In this document: in pieces, positions 25,374-33,003 of the stretch
How positions within the stretch are numbered: position 1 is the first letter of the stretch
How the letters are laid out: every line of letters starts with the position of its first letter
Source of the DNA: Pseudomonadota bacterium
GTDB lineage: Bacteria > Myxococcota_A > UBA796 > GCA-2862545
DNA length: 64,000 nt
Reading direction: 5' to 3'
Assembly: GCA_023954855.1 (NCBI GenBank)
Contig: JAGSGY010000019.1
Location: forward strand, 1-64,000
Notes under the pieces: model-generated
Told to the model about the DNA's origin: nothing
Database searches by the model: none
What the model saw: the letters and a program-made list of their open reading frames with translations, nothing else
Program-made: the position numbers and the translations under genes

Positions 25374-26335
25374 GCCAACTCGAAGGCAACGCGCCCGCGA
25401 AGGGCCGTGTCGATGCCCTGCTCGCCGACTTGTTCCCGGAACTGTCTCGCTCACGCGCCGCCGCGCTCATCAAGGACGGTCGCGTGCGGGTGGATGGCGA
25501 AGTGGTTCGGCGCCCGAGCACCAAGTGCATCTCTGGGGCCCAGATCCTGGTCGAGATGCCGCCACTCGCGTCTGCTCAAGCCGAACCCCAAGACCTGCCG
25601 CTCGACATCGTCCACGAAGACGCCGACCTGATCGTCGTGAACAAAGCACCTGGCATGGTGGTGCACCCGTCCGCGGGTCACGCCGACGGAACGCTCGTGA
25701 ACGCGCTGCTGTTCCACATCAAGGACCTCTCCGGCATCGGCGGCGTCGAGCGCCCAGGCATCGTTCACCGCATCGACCGCGGCACGAGCGGACTCCTCGT
25801 CGTCGCCAAGCACGACGCGGCACACCAGGCCCTCGCGGCCCAGTTCGCCGAGAAGACGGCAGGCCGACGCTACGTCGCACTCTGCTACGGCGTCACGAAG
25901 GAAGACGGCGGGCGCATCGAGTCCACCCTCGCCCGCCACCCGGTCGACCGAAAGCGCTTTGCCTCGAGCGAGTCGGGCGGCAAGCGCGCGGTCACGCACT
26001 GGCGACGCCTCGCCCATGCACCGCAGCTGACCATGGTGGAGTGCCGGCTCGAGACGGGCCGCACGCACCAGATCCGCGTGCACCTTGCCGAGATGCACCA
26101 TCCACTGGTCAACGACGACATGTACGGCAATCGTCGCCGAGTCGGCGGACCTCTACTGCGCTGGATGGATGCAAACCCACGTCGGCCTCTGCTTCACGCG
26201 TGGAAGCTCGGCCTGACCCATCCGACCACAGGAGAGCGCCTGGTGTGTACCGCTCCCCTGCCGCAGGACTTCAAGGATGCACTGGTGGCGGCGAACCTCC
26301 CGGAGGAGGCCCTGCCCGCCGACCTCGTGTCTTAG
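25370..26335 (+). CDS. RluD-family 23S rRNA pseudouridine synthase
   Basis: A 321-residue enzyme with an N-terminal S4 RNA-binding domain ('GRVDALLADLFPELSRSRAAALIKDGRVRVDGEVV', about 12-60) and the RsuA/RluD catalytic domain. The catalytic Asp136 lies in the signature 'GIVHRIDRGTSGLLVVAK', and 'ECRLETGRTHQIRVHLAEMHHPLVNDDMYG' is the second conserved block. It most resembles RluD (pseudouridines in helix 69), but RluC-type specificity cannot be excluded. It starts by ATGA overlap with the J/HTH gene. Its TAG overlaps the TAA of the convergent lipoprotein gene by two bases. Confidence 0.92.
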   Translation: MSQLEGNAPAKGRVDALLADLFPELSRSRAAALIKDGRVRVDGEVVRRPSTKCISGAQILVEMPPLASAQAEPQDLPLDIVHEDADLIVVNKAPGMVVHPSAGHADGTLVNALLFHIKDLSGIGGVERPGIVHRIDRGTSGLLVVAKHDAAHQALAAQFAEKTAGRRYVALCYGVTKEDGGRIESTLARHPVDRKRFASSESGGKRAVTHWRRLAHAPQLTMVECRLETGRTHQIRVHLAEMHHPLVNDDMYGNRRRVGGPLLRWMDANPRRPLLHAWKLGLTHPTTGERLVCTAPLPQDFKDALVAANLPEEALPADLVS

Positions 26336-27318
26336 CAGCCCGGGTCGTTCGGGTTGTAGGCGGCCGGGTCGACCACGAGGCCCGTCTGCCAGGCGGCTTC
26401 GGGCGCTGTAGCCACGACGTTCACGCACTCGACCGCACCGTCGGGGCAAGCCACACACAGGCCTGCAGCGAAGCCACAGATCTGCGCGCTCAAGCGGATG
26501 TGCCCACGAATCCGGATGTCTTCCATCTTCGAGGCATCGGCGTTGAACTTACCGGCGATGTACATGTCGTTGATGATGAAGCCCTGGACATCGAACTCCT
26601 GGGGTCCGATCTCGACGACGGGGTTTCCGCTGAAGTCGGCGTCCGGGTAAGGGTAGACCTGCGCGCAGACGTCCTGCTCCGCTCCGTTGTTTCCGTCGGA
26701 GACACCGGTGGCGAGGGTCATGTCGACCTCTTCGTTGGTCGTGTCGACGTTCTCGGACTCGAGCAACAGGTACTCGATGCCAGCCTGGCCGATGAATTGC
26801 GAGGCGCCAGCAGGCTCCACGAAGGTCACCGTGTCGAAGGGGAGCACGTAGGTACGGCCCTCGATGGTACCGGGAGTAATCGGAGCGGTCGCGGTGGTGA
26901 ACCCAACCGTCTCACTGTCGCCACAGGCCGAGACCACGGCCGAGTACTGGGTCTCGGTGGCCAGATCGGCGTCGGGCGTGAAGGTGGCGGACATGCCATC
27001 ACTGGCAAGCGTGGAGGTACCCGCAACCGTGGGGGTGAGGGCGAAGGAGAAGTCGTCGGATGCAACGGCGGTGGTGAAGGTCGCATGGACCGATGTCGTC
27101 ACCGAGACCGAGGTGTCGCCGTTGAGCGGCGTCACGCTGTAGATGGCACAAGCGACCGTACCGGTGTCGGTACCCGTGTCCGTACCGGTGTCCGTGCCGC
27201 TATCCGTTCCCGAGTCAGTGCCGCCGGTTCCGCTGTCGCCGCTGTCGGTGGTGGTCGCGATCGAGCCGCCGCCGCAGGCTGTCAGCAGAGCGAGCAAAAA
27301 GATAGAAGTCGTACGCAT
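26332..27318 (-). CDS. Putative lipoprotein with Asp/Thr/Gly repeat and Ig-like domain
   Basis: A 328-residue product from the ATG at 27318, preceded by a GGAGGA-type site (complement of 27325-27330). The signal 'TTSIFLLALLTACGGGS' has a lipobox (L-T-A-C). Next is a short low-complexity linker of TDSG/GTDTG units (residues about 25-55), then a Big_5-like Ig domain ('IYSVTPLNGDTSVSVTTSVHATFTTAV', 'TLASDGMSATFTPDADLATETQYSAVV') and a C-terminal beta domain ending in 'ICGFAAGLCVACPDGAVECVNVVAT'. It is paralogous to the next gene upstream: the order of the Ig domain, the 'QDVCAQVYPYPDADF' segment and the Cys-rich end matches. It is probably a surface lipoprotein of unknown function. Confidence 0.8.
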   Translation of the reverse strand: MRTTSIFLLALLTACGGGSIATTTDSGDSGTGGTDSGTDSGTDTGTDTGTDTGTVACAIYSVTPLNGDTSVSVTTSVHATFTTAVASDDFSFALTPTVAGTSTLASDGMSATFTPDADLATETQYSAVVSACGDSETVGFTTATAPITPGTIEGRTYVLPFDTVTFVEPAGASQFIGQAGIEYLLLESENVDTTNEEVDMTLATGVSDGNNGAEQDVCAQVYPYPDADFSGNPVVEIGPQEFDVQGFIINDMYIAGKFNADASKMEDIRIRGHIRLSAQICGFAAGLCVACPDGAVECVNVVATAPEAAWQTGLVVDPAAYNPNDPGC

Positions 27319-27397
27319 AGAGTCCTCCGAGACGCGGCACCGTACCCGATCCAAAAGGCCAGCTTCGCAAAAAACCCGTGTCAATGCCCAAACGACA

Positions 27398-27431
27398 AAG
27401 GCCGACCGGGGGTTGCCCCCCGGCCGGCCTT
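27398..27431 (-). terminator. Intrinsic terminator behind the second lipoprotein gene
   Basis: A near-perfect GC-rich hairpin (arms starting AAGGCCG and ending CGGCCTT, with a run of G/C at the loop) begins inside the end of the gene that stops at 27450. On the minus strand it is followed by TTTGTCGTTT. It is the best intrinsic terminator in the window and separates the two lipoprotein genes. Confidence 0.75.
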
Positions 27432-27449
27432 GCGACTCACAGCCTAAGA

Positions 27450-28469
27450 CTAGGCGGCGTTGCAGTCGTCGTAGCACTCGTCACCGACGTTGGCGCCGTA
27501 GGTGGCACACATCTCGGTCTCGGTCTGCGGGGTGATGGTCGTGCTGGTGGCCTGCGGAGCCGCCAGGTTGTCCACGTACAGCGAGAGGCAGAGCATCTCG
27601 CCATCGGGGCACTCTTCGCAGTCGACGCCGATGGAGCCAGCGAGCTCACAGATGGCATCGGGCTCTCCGCCCTCTTCGACGAGGTCGACGAGGGGACGAG
27701 TGTCGATGGAGCCGGCGAGGACGCCACCAGCGATGTAGGTGCCGTCGGGCGAGAAGGCGCCGGAGACGACGAGGTCATCGATGTCGACCGTGATGCCGCT
27801 GACGGTGAAGCTCGTGGTCTGGCCAGTCGCGTCAACCTCGAAGTACGGGTTGGCGAAGTCGGCCTCGGGGAAGTCGATCGTCGGGCTGCAGTGGTCCTGC
27901 TGCGTGACGGTCGTCTCGTCGGCGAGGGCACCAACCATCTTGATCTTGGTGTCGGAAGCCGACTCGACCGCGAGGTAGATGGTCACGTCGCCCAGGTACT
28001 TGCCGAGAAGGCTACCGATGCCCTCGGGCTGCACGAAGCGGCCCGACTCGAGGTCGAGGTCGTAGGAGTTGCCCACGAGATCGCTGACGGTGCCGATGGC
28101 CGCGCCAACCTCGGAGGTGGTGAACGTGGTCTCGACGGGACAGGCGGAGCCATCCTCCCCGGTGTACGTCGTGGTCATCGTGTACTCGGTGGACGAGTCG
28201 AGGACGTCGTCGGGAGTGAAGATGACGCGGTCGTCGACGACTTCGACGGTGCCGGACACGCCATCGATCTCGATGGTGGCGTCTGCATCGGCGTCGTCAA
28301 GGCGAACCTCAACGGAGGTGCGGTAGTAGGCGTTGTTGACGCCGTCAGCCGGGAACACGTCCTCGACCGAGTTGAAGTCACACGGCGGATCGGCCTCGGG
28401 CTCGGGCTCGCCACAGGCGATTACGGAAGTCAGGGCAATAAAGCCCGAGAGTGCGATGATGCGGTTCAT
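27450..28469 (-). CDS. Putative lipoprotein with Ig-like domain (paralogue of the neighbour)
   Basis: A 339-residue protein. 'ALSGFIALTSVIACGEPEPEADPPC' has a lipobox (V-I-A-C) and an acidic Pro/Glu start. 'VEDVFPADGVNNAYYRTSVEVRLDDADADATIEIDG' and 'VIFTPDDVLDSSTEYTMTTTY' are Big_5-like Ig strands. The second half ('QDHCSPTIDFPEADFANPYFEVD', 'ICELAGSIGVDCEECPDGEMLCLSLYVDNL') aligns in order with the lipoprotein at 26332-27318, so the pair arose by tandem duplication. It is strongly acidic and Thr/Asp-rich, which fits an exported surface protein. It has a good GGAGGAG and its own terminator, so it is transcribed separately. Confidence 0.8.
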   Translation of the reverse strand: MNRIIALSGFIALTSVIACGEPEPEADPPCDFNSVEDVFPADGVNNAYYRTSVEVRLDDADADATIEIDGVSGTVEVVDDRVIFTPDDVLDSSTEYTMTTTYTGEDGSACPVETTFTTSEVGAAIGTVSDLVGNSYDLDLESGRFVQPEGIGSLLGKYLGDVTIYLAVESASDTKIKMVGALADETTVTQQDHCSPTIDFPEADFANPYFEVDATGQTTSFTVSGITVDIDDLVVSGAFSPDGTYIAGGVLAGSIDTRPLVDLVEEGGEPDAICELAGSIGVDCEECPDGEMLCLSLYVDNLAAPQATSTTITPQTETEMCATYGANVGDECYDDCNAA

Positions 28470-28527
28470 GGGTTCTCCTCCACGCGGAAAAATAAGACAG
28501 CGTTAGGTACCTGCAAAAAGCACCACT

Positions 28528-28564
28528 TGTCAACGTGGAACGCGCATTTATCCGGCGTCAACGT
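28528..28564 (-). promoter_or_regulatory. Putative promoter with ACGTTGAC direct repeat
   Basis: Upstream of the lipoprotein gene the octamer ACGTTGAC (minus strand) occurs at 28529-28536 and again at 28557-28564, 28 bp apart. The copy nearer the gene belongs to a perfect TTGACA at 28528-28533, which could be a -35 box with a weak TACCTA about 18 bp on. The duplicated octamer could be a regulator site or two alternative -35 elements. Confidence 0.4.
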
Positions 28565-28597
28565 AGACATTTGCGCTGCCGACCAAAGTCGAGCGAC

Positions 28598-29422
28598 CTA
28601 CTGCTGCGGAGCGCTGGGCGCGCCACCGCCAGGAATGCGGTACGGCCGCACAAAGACGGCCTCGGCCTCTGGCGCTCCGGGCTCTCCTTCTAGGGCACGC
28701 TCGAGACGGCCGAGAGCCTGGCTTCCAGCAAAGTCTTCGGCCAATCGATCGCGAACGCCTTCGGCCTCCGAGACCATGCCCCACGCGTGATAGGCCTCGC
28801 CGAGCAGCGACAGCGCCGTGGGCACATGCTTGGAATCCGGGTAGCGCGACACCAGGCCGGACGTCCGGCCCTGCACGGCGGGCCACGCGGACTCGCGGGC
28901 GTAAAAGCGTGCGACGAACAGCTCCTTCGCGGCCAGGCGGTCGCGCGAAGTCTGGATCAGCTCCTCGACCTCCTCGCGATGCTCAGAGTCCGGGAAGCGA
29001 ACGCCAAAACTGGCCCAGGTCGACAGGGCGGCCCGCGTCGAGCTCTGGTCGCGACCGGCGTACTTCGAGGCGCGCTTGTAGGTCGACATCCCTAGGCGGA
29101 AGGTCACGTAGTGCACGCGATCATGCCGAGGGTGAAGCCGGATGAAGTCCTGGTACGCGAGCTTCGCCTGCTCGTGATCGCCCTTGCGGTAGTAGAGATC
29201 GGCGATCTCGAGCTCGGCCAACACGCTGACCGGGTCGTCGCGGTGGTAGTTCCGCACCCGGTTCAGATCCTCGAGCGCCTTCGTGTAGTAGCCGCGCTTC
29301 GCAAAGCGCTTGCCACGCTCGAAGCGCTGGTTGGCAGACATGTCGTCATCCTTCGGACCTGCGAGGGCCGGCTGGCTGACGAGAGAAAAGGCGAGGGCCA
29401 TAGCGATGAGGACACGATGCAA
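28598..29422 (-). CDS. BamD/YbgF-like tetratricopeptide-repeat envelope protein
   Basis: A 274-residue protein read from TTG at 29422, which has GGAGA just upstream; the frame is open to 29470 and an ATG also lies at 29398. The signal peptide 'HRVLIAMALAFSLVSQPALAG' ends in ALA, a type I cleavage site, so it is not a lipoprotein as BamD usually is. TPR-like repeats follow: 'RFERGKRFAKRGYYTKALEDLNRVRNYHRDDP', 'ADLYYRKGDHEQAKLAYQDFIRLHP', 'RFPDSEHREEVEELI', 'RYPDSKHVPTALSLLGEAYHAWG'. The tandem arrangement resembles outer-membrane assembly BamD or CpoB/YbgF (inference). It is divergent from the DUF1844 gene. Confidence 0.78.
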   Translation of the reverse strand: MHRVLIAMALAFSLVSQPALAGPKDDDMSANQRFERGKRFAKRGYYTKALEDLNRVRNYHRDDPVSVLAELEIADLYYRKGDHEQAKLAYQDFIRLHPRHDRVHYVTFRLGMSTYKRASKYAGRDQSSTRAALSTWASFGVRFPDSEHREEVEELIQTSRDRLAAKELFVARFYARESAWPAVQGRTSGLVSRYPDSKHVPTALSLLGEAYHAWGMVSEAEGVRDRLAEDFAGSQALGRLERALEGEPGAPEAEAVFVRPYRIPGGGAPSAPQQ

Positions 29423-29536
29423 AGGACATCTCCGCGGCCCTTGCGTGTAGCCGGGCAGAGAACCCTTCACAAGGGGGGTTGTCGCTCGCCGACTTCGTAC
29501 CTACATCCCCGCGACCGCTACACCGTGGAGCACACC

Positions 29537-29797
29537 GTGGCAGACAACGCCGACCTTCCCATGACCTTTGGTTCCTTCGTCATTACGCTCGCGAGCTCGA
29601 CGATGCTGCACCTCGGTGAAATCGCCGACCCGTCCACGGGTGACAAGGTCGTCGATCTCGCCATGGCCAAGAACACCATCGACCTGCTCGGCATCCTTCA
29701 AGAGAAGACGGCCGGGAACCTCGACGGCGAAGAGCGCCAGCTCCTCGAGACGCTGCTCTCCGATCTGCGCCTCAAGTACGTGGCCGCGACAAAGTAG
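29537..29797 (+). CDS. DUF1844 family small protein
   Basis: An 86-residue protein started by GTG at 29537 (another GTG lies at 29525). 'MTFGSFVITLASSTMLHLGEIADPSTGDKVVDLAMAKNTIDLLGILQEKTAGNLDGEERQLLETLLSDLRLKYV' matches the DUF1844 pattern of 'F..F...L...A..HLGE' then 'A...ID.L..L..KT.GNL...E...L...L..LR..Y'. The function is unknown; members are common in Deltaproteobacteria, Acidobacteria and Planctomycetes. It is all-helical with no membrane segment. The FMN glutamate-synthase-like gene starts 39 bp downstream. Confidence 0.85.
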   Translation: MADNADLPMTFGSFVITLASSTMLHLGEIADPSTGDKVVDLAMAKNTIDLLGILQEKTAGNLDGEERQLLETLLSDLRLKYVAATK

Positions 29798-29836
29798 CTT
29801 CCAGCTGCTGTACCATCGGGTCCTTCGGAGGATTCG

Positions 29837-31366
29837 ATGGATTGGATGGCTGCCCACCCGCTGCTCACGGCCCTTGCCGTGCTCGTCGGGCTGCTCGCGC
29901 TGGTGTTTGTCTATGACGTCACCCAGCGCAGCCACGCCATCATGCACAACTTCCCAGTAGTCGGGCACCTTCGGTACATCCTCGAGAAGATCGGCCCCGA
30001 GCTCCGCCAATATTGGGTGGCTACCGACAAAGAGGAACTGCCCTTCAATCGAAACGAACGCGCGTGGGTGTACCAGTCCGCGAAAGGCCTGAAGAACGAC
30101 TTCGGCTTTGGTACTTCCGAGCAGATCTACACGATCGGCTACCCGATCCTGAAGCACGCGATGTTTCCGTATGAGCCGCCCAACAAGTACGACACTGGCT
30201 TCGATGCTTCCTACGCGCCGTGCCTGAAGGTCATGGGCGCTTCCCACAACCGGCGCCGCCCCTTTCGTCCGCCGAGCCTGGTGAACATCTCGGCCATGAG
30301 CTTCGGCAGCCTCGGCGAGCGCGCCATTCAGGCTCTCAACCAGGGCGCCCAGCGCGGCGGCTGCTACCACAACACTGGCGAGGGCGGTGTGTCGTCACAC
30401 CATCGACAGGGCGGAGATCTGATGTGGCAGCTCGGCACCGGCTACTTCGGCGCACGTGACGAGAACGGGAGCTTTTGTCTGGATGCCTTGGCCGAGGAGT
30501 GCGAGCGTACTCCGCAGATTCGGTCGATCGAGATCAAGCTCTCGCAGGGGGCCAAGCCCGGCAAGGGTGGCATCCTGCCCGGCAAGAAAGTCACGCCGGA
30601 GATCGCCGCGATCCGAAAGGTCCCCGTTGGAGAGACCGTGCACTCCCCTGCTCGCCACGCGGAGTTCCACGATGTCGACTCGCTCATCGACTTCGTCGAG
30701 CGCATCGCCGATCGCAGTGGCCTACCGGTAGGCATCAAGTCGGCGGTGGGCGAGCTCGACTTCTGGACCAAGCTTGCAGAGCGCATGCGCGAGCGTGGAG
30801 AAGGCCCCGATTTCATCACGATCGACGGCGGAGAAGGCGGAACGGGTGCAGCTCCCCTCACCTTCAGCGACCACGTGTCGTTGCCCTTCAAGGTCGGCTT
30901 CTCGCGGGTGTATCCGATCTTTCAGCACGCCGGCATCTCAAGCGACATCGTGTGGATCGGCTCTGGCAAGCTGGGTTTTCCGGACCGCGCTGCCGTCGCG
31001 CTGGCCATGGGCTGCGATGTGATCCACGTCGCGCGCGAGGCGATGCTCTCGATCGGCTGCATTCAAGCGCAGAAGTGCCAGACCGGAAAGTGCCCGGCTG
31101 GGGTCGCGACCCATGACAAGTGGCTTCAGGCTGGACTCGATGTCGACTTGAAGGCCGCTCGCTTCTGCCGATATGTGCGCACCCTGCGAAAGGAGCTCAA
31201 CGCCCTCGCCAACGCCGCCGGCTACGCCCATCCTGCACAGCTCGGCGGGGACGACATCGAGTTCTCAAGCGGCGTCAACAAGTTCAGCACGCTGGCGGAC
31301 ATCCTCAAATACCACTCCGACCCCGTGACTTTCTCGAAGATCGAGGACTACCCGCTCCTTCCCTGA
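29837..31366 (+). CDS. FMN-binding glutamate-synthase-domain protein, membrane-anchored
   Basis: A 509-residue protein. One N-terminal membrane helix ('PLLTALAVLVGLLALVFVYDV', about 8-30) precedes a stand-alone glutamate synthase central TIM barrel (PF01645): 'NISAMSFGSLGERAIQALNQGA', 'CYHNTGEGGVS', 'EIKLSQGAKPGKGGILPGKKVTPEIA', 'FITIDGGEGGTGAAP', and the 3Fe-4S cysteines in 'GCIQAQKCQTGKCPAGVATHD'. It lacks the amidotransferase and C-terminal GXGXG domains of GltB, so it is not a full glutamate synthase. It probably does FMN/Fe-S redox chemistry on an unknown substrate at the inner face of the membrane. Confidence 0.9.
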   Translation: MDWMAAHPLLTALAVLVGLLALVFVYDVTQRSHAIMHNFPVVGHLRYILEKIGPELRQYWVATDKEELPFNRNERAWVYQSAKGLKNDFGFGTSEQIYTIGYPILKHAMFPYEPPNKYDTGFDASYAPCLKVMGASHNRRRPFRPPSLVNISAMSFGSLGERAIQALNQGAQRGGCYHNTGEGGVSSHHRQGGDLMWQLGTGYFGARDENGSFCLDALAEECERTPQIRSIEIKLSQGAKPGKGGILPGKKVTPEIAAIRKVPVGETVHSPARHAEFHDVDSLIDFVERIADRSGLPVGIKSAVGELDFWTKLAERMRERGEGPDFITIDGGEGGTGAAPLTFSDHVSLPFKVGFSRVYPIFQHAGISSDIVWIGSGKLGFPDRAAVALAMGCDVIHVAREAMLSIGCIQAQKCQTGKCPAGVATHDKWLQAGLDVDLKAARFCRYVRTLRKELNALANAAGYAHPAQLGGDDIEFSSGVNKFSTLADILKYHSDPVTFSKIEDYPLLP

Positions 31367-31372
31367 AACACG

Positions 31373-31398
31373 AAGGGCCCCGCATCTGCGAAGCCCTT
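31373..31398. terminator. Hairpin between convergent genes
   Basis: AAGGGC at 31373-31378 pairs with GCCCTT at 31393-31398 around a 14-nt loop with its own CGCA/TGCG potential. It lies in the 51-bp gap between two convergent genes, so it could work both ways. There is no strong T-run on either side, so termination efficiency is uncertain. Confidence 0.45.
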
Positions 31399-31417
31399 GC
31401 GTCGAGTCGACGAGGAC

Positions 31418-32185
31418 TCAGATGGTGAGACCACCGTCGACATCGATGCAGCGTCCGGTGAAGTAGTCGCACTCGACGATGAACTTCACGGCCTGGTAGA
31501 CCTCGTGGGGCTCAGCAGCGCGACGCAGCGGAACCGCCTTGAGCATGCCCTCGAGCACCTCGGGGCGCATGCCCTGAAGGATGGGCGTGTTCACGAAGCC
31601 AGGGGCGATGGCGCCCGTGCGGATACCGTAGCGACCGAGCTCTTGGGCCCAGAGCTTGGTGTCTGCGACGAGACCGGCCTTGGCCGCCGAGTAGTTGGTC
31701 TGACCCGGGTTGCCGTGGCGGGCGACCGAGCTGATGTTCACGACCACGGAGCCCTTGGTGCCCGTCTCGAGCATCTTCGCCGCGAACTCGCGCGTGCACA
31801 GGAACGGGCCGGTCAGGTCGACGTTGATGACCATGTTCCAGTTCTTCAGGCTCATCTTCTTGATGGCGCCCGTCTCGCGGTCCTTCTTGACCAGCAGGCC
31901 GTCGCGGAAGATGCCCGCGTTGTTCACCAGGCCGTTCAGACCACCCAAGGCCTCGTGCGCGTCCGAGATCAGCTTGATGACGTCATCTTCGTCCGCGACG
32001 TTCGCGGTGAAGCCCACGACCTTGCCGGGAAGATCGGCGGCCTCGGCCTCGACAGCGCGAATGCCCTCTTCGGAGAGATCGCAGAAGGCGACGTCCGCGC
32101 CATCCTTGGCGAGGTTGAGGACGAAGGCGCGACCCATACCGGAGGCGCCGCCGGTGACGAGGATCTTGGCGGAGTTGAGGTCCAT
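31418..32185 (-). CDS. SDR-family oxidoreductase (FabG/hydroxyacyl dehydrogenase-like)
   Basis: A 255-residue classical SDR with the NAD(P) motif TGxxxGxG ('LVTGGASGMGRAF'), NNAG ('GLVNNAGIF'), catalytic Ser in 'NISSVARHG', Tyr-x3-Lys in 'NYSAAKAGLVADTKLWAQELG', 'GAIAPGFVNTPI' and the terminal 'TGRCIDVDGGLTI'. The acidic residue after strand 2 ('FCDLSEEG') suggests NAD(H) preference. The ATG at 32185 has AGGAG upstream; the open frame further upstream looks non-coding. Likely a 3-hydroxyacyl or ketoacyl reductase; the substrate is unproven. It is divergent from the HCCA-isomerase-like gene. Confidence 0.88.
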   Translation of the reverse strand: MDLNSAKILVTGGASGMGRAFVLNLAKDGADVAFCDLSEEGIRAVEAEAADLPGKVVGFTANVADEDDVIKLISDAHEALGGLNGLVNNAGIFRDGLLVKKDRETGAIKKMSLKNWNMVINVDLTGPFLCTREFAAKMLETGTKGSVVVNISSVARHGNPGQTNYSAAKAGLVADTKLWAQELGRYGIRTGAIAPGFVNTPILQGMRPEVLEGMLKAVPLRRAAEPHEVYQAVKFIVECDYFTGRCIDVDGGLTI

Positions 32186-32255
32186 GAAGGCTCCTGAAGG
32201 AGAGAGTGGCCGACCGAGGTAACCTGCCGAATCCCTCCCGTCCCCAGGAGTGCGC

Positions 32256-32906
32256 ATGCCGGCACCGCTGCGGTTCCACTTCGACTTCATCTCGCCCTAT
32301 GCCTACCTCTGCTGGGGTCAGATTCACGCTCTCGCCGAGCGCCACGGACGCACCGTCGAGCCGGTCCCTGTGCTGTTTGCGGCGCTGTTGAACCATTGGG
32401 GACACCGAGGACCGGCGGAGATCCCACCGAAGAAGATCTACGTGTTCAAGGACGTCGTCCGCGTCGCTGCCCGACTCGACGTTCCGATCGCCCCACCCGC
32501 CTCTCATCCCTTTCACCCAGTGCTACCGCTTCGCGTGGCTTGCGTTCCTCTGCCCGCGGATGACAAGCGCCGGCTCGTCGATGCCCTCTGGCACGCGGTC
32601 TGGGGCGGAGGCGGCGGCCTCGACACCCCCGAGGCGATCGCTTCCGCCATCGTTCGGGCAGGACTGGAGCCGAACGACATTCTCCATGCCGCGGTTCTGC
32701 CAGAGAACAAGGCTCGCCTTCGCGCGCACACCGACGCGGCCGTGAAGGCTGGGATGTGGGGGGTGCCGACCATCGACGCGGACGGTGAACTGTTCTGGGG
32801 CCTCGACAGCCTTCCGCACCTCGACGCGGCCCTGCGTGGCGAAGATCCCGTCACCTCCGAGGTGATCGATGCATGGAAGACCGTGACATCGACCGCCGAG
32901 CGGTGA
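32256..32906 (+). CDS. 2-hydroxychromene-2-carboxylate isomerase-like DsbA-fold protein
   Basis: A 216-residue kappa-GST/DsbA-fold protein. 'FHFDFISPYAYLCWGQI' carries the HCCA-isomerase signature with the catalytic Ser in FxSPY. 'FKDVVRVAARLDVPIAPPASHPFHPVLPLRVA' and 'AVKAGMWGVPTIDADGELFWGLDSLPHLDAAL' (with the cis-Pro of GVPT) are the other family blocks. There is no CxxC, so it is not a disulfide oxidoreductase. It uses glutathione in naphthalene pathways, but many homologues have other, unknown roles. The ATG at 32256 sits five bases after AGGAG; a GTG lies at 32250. Confidence 0.85.
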   Translation: MPAPLRFHFDFISPYAYLCWGQIHALAERHGRTVEPVPVLFAALLNHWGHRGPAEIPPKKIYVFKDVVRVAARLDVPIAPPASHPFHPVLPLRVACVPLPADDKRRLVDALWHAVWGGGGGLDTPEAIASAIVRAGLEPNDILHAAVLPENKARLRAHTDAAVKAGMWGVPTIDADGELFWGLDSLPHLDAALRGEDPVTSEVIDAWKTVTSTAER

Positions 32907-33003
32907 GTCGCGTTCGTCGACAAGCTGCAAAGCACTGACAAGGCCATGCAAAGCGGGGAACGCAACCGTGAAGCCCCGGTCGGCATGAGGACCAGGAGGT
33001 CCC

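Noticed and set aside
27150-27240. Tandem TDSG/GTDTG-coding repeats, considered as a non-coding minisatellite
   Set aside because: They are in frame within a lipoprotein gene directly after the lipobox, which is a common linker type.
25243-27447. A 734-codon plus-strand frame
   Set aside because: It overlaps rluD in another frame and runs antisense to a lipoprotein gene. It is Arg/Pro-rich with no recognisable domain, a typical shadow of high-GC genes.
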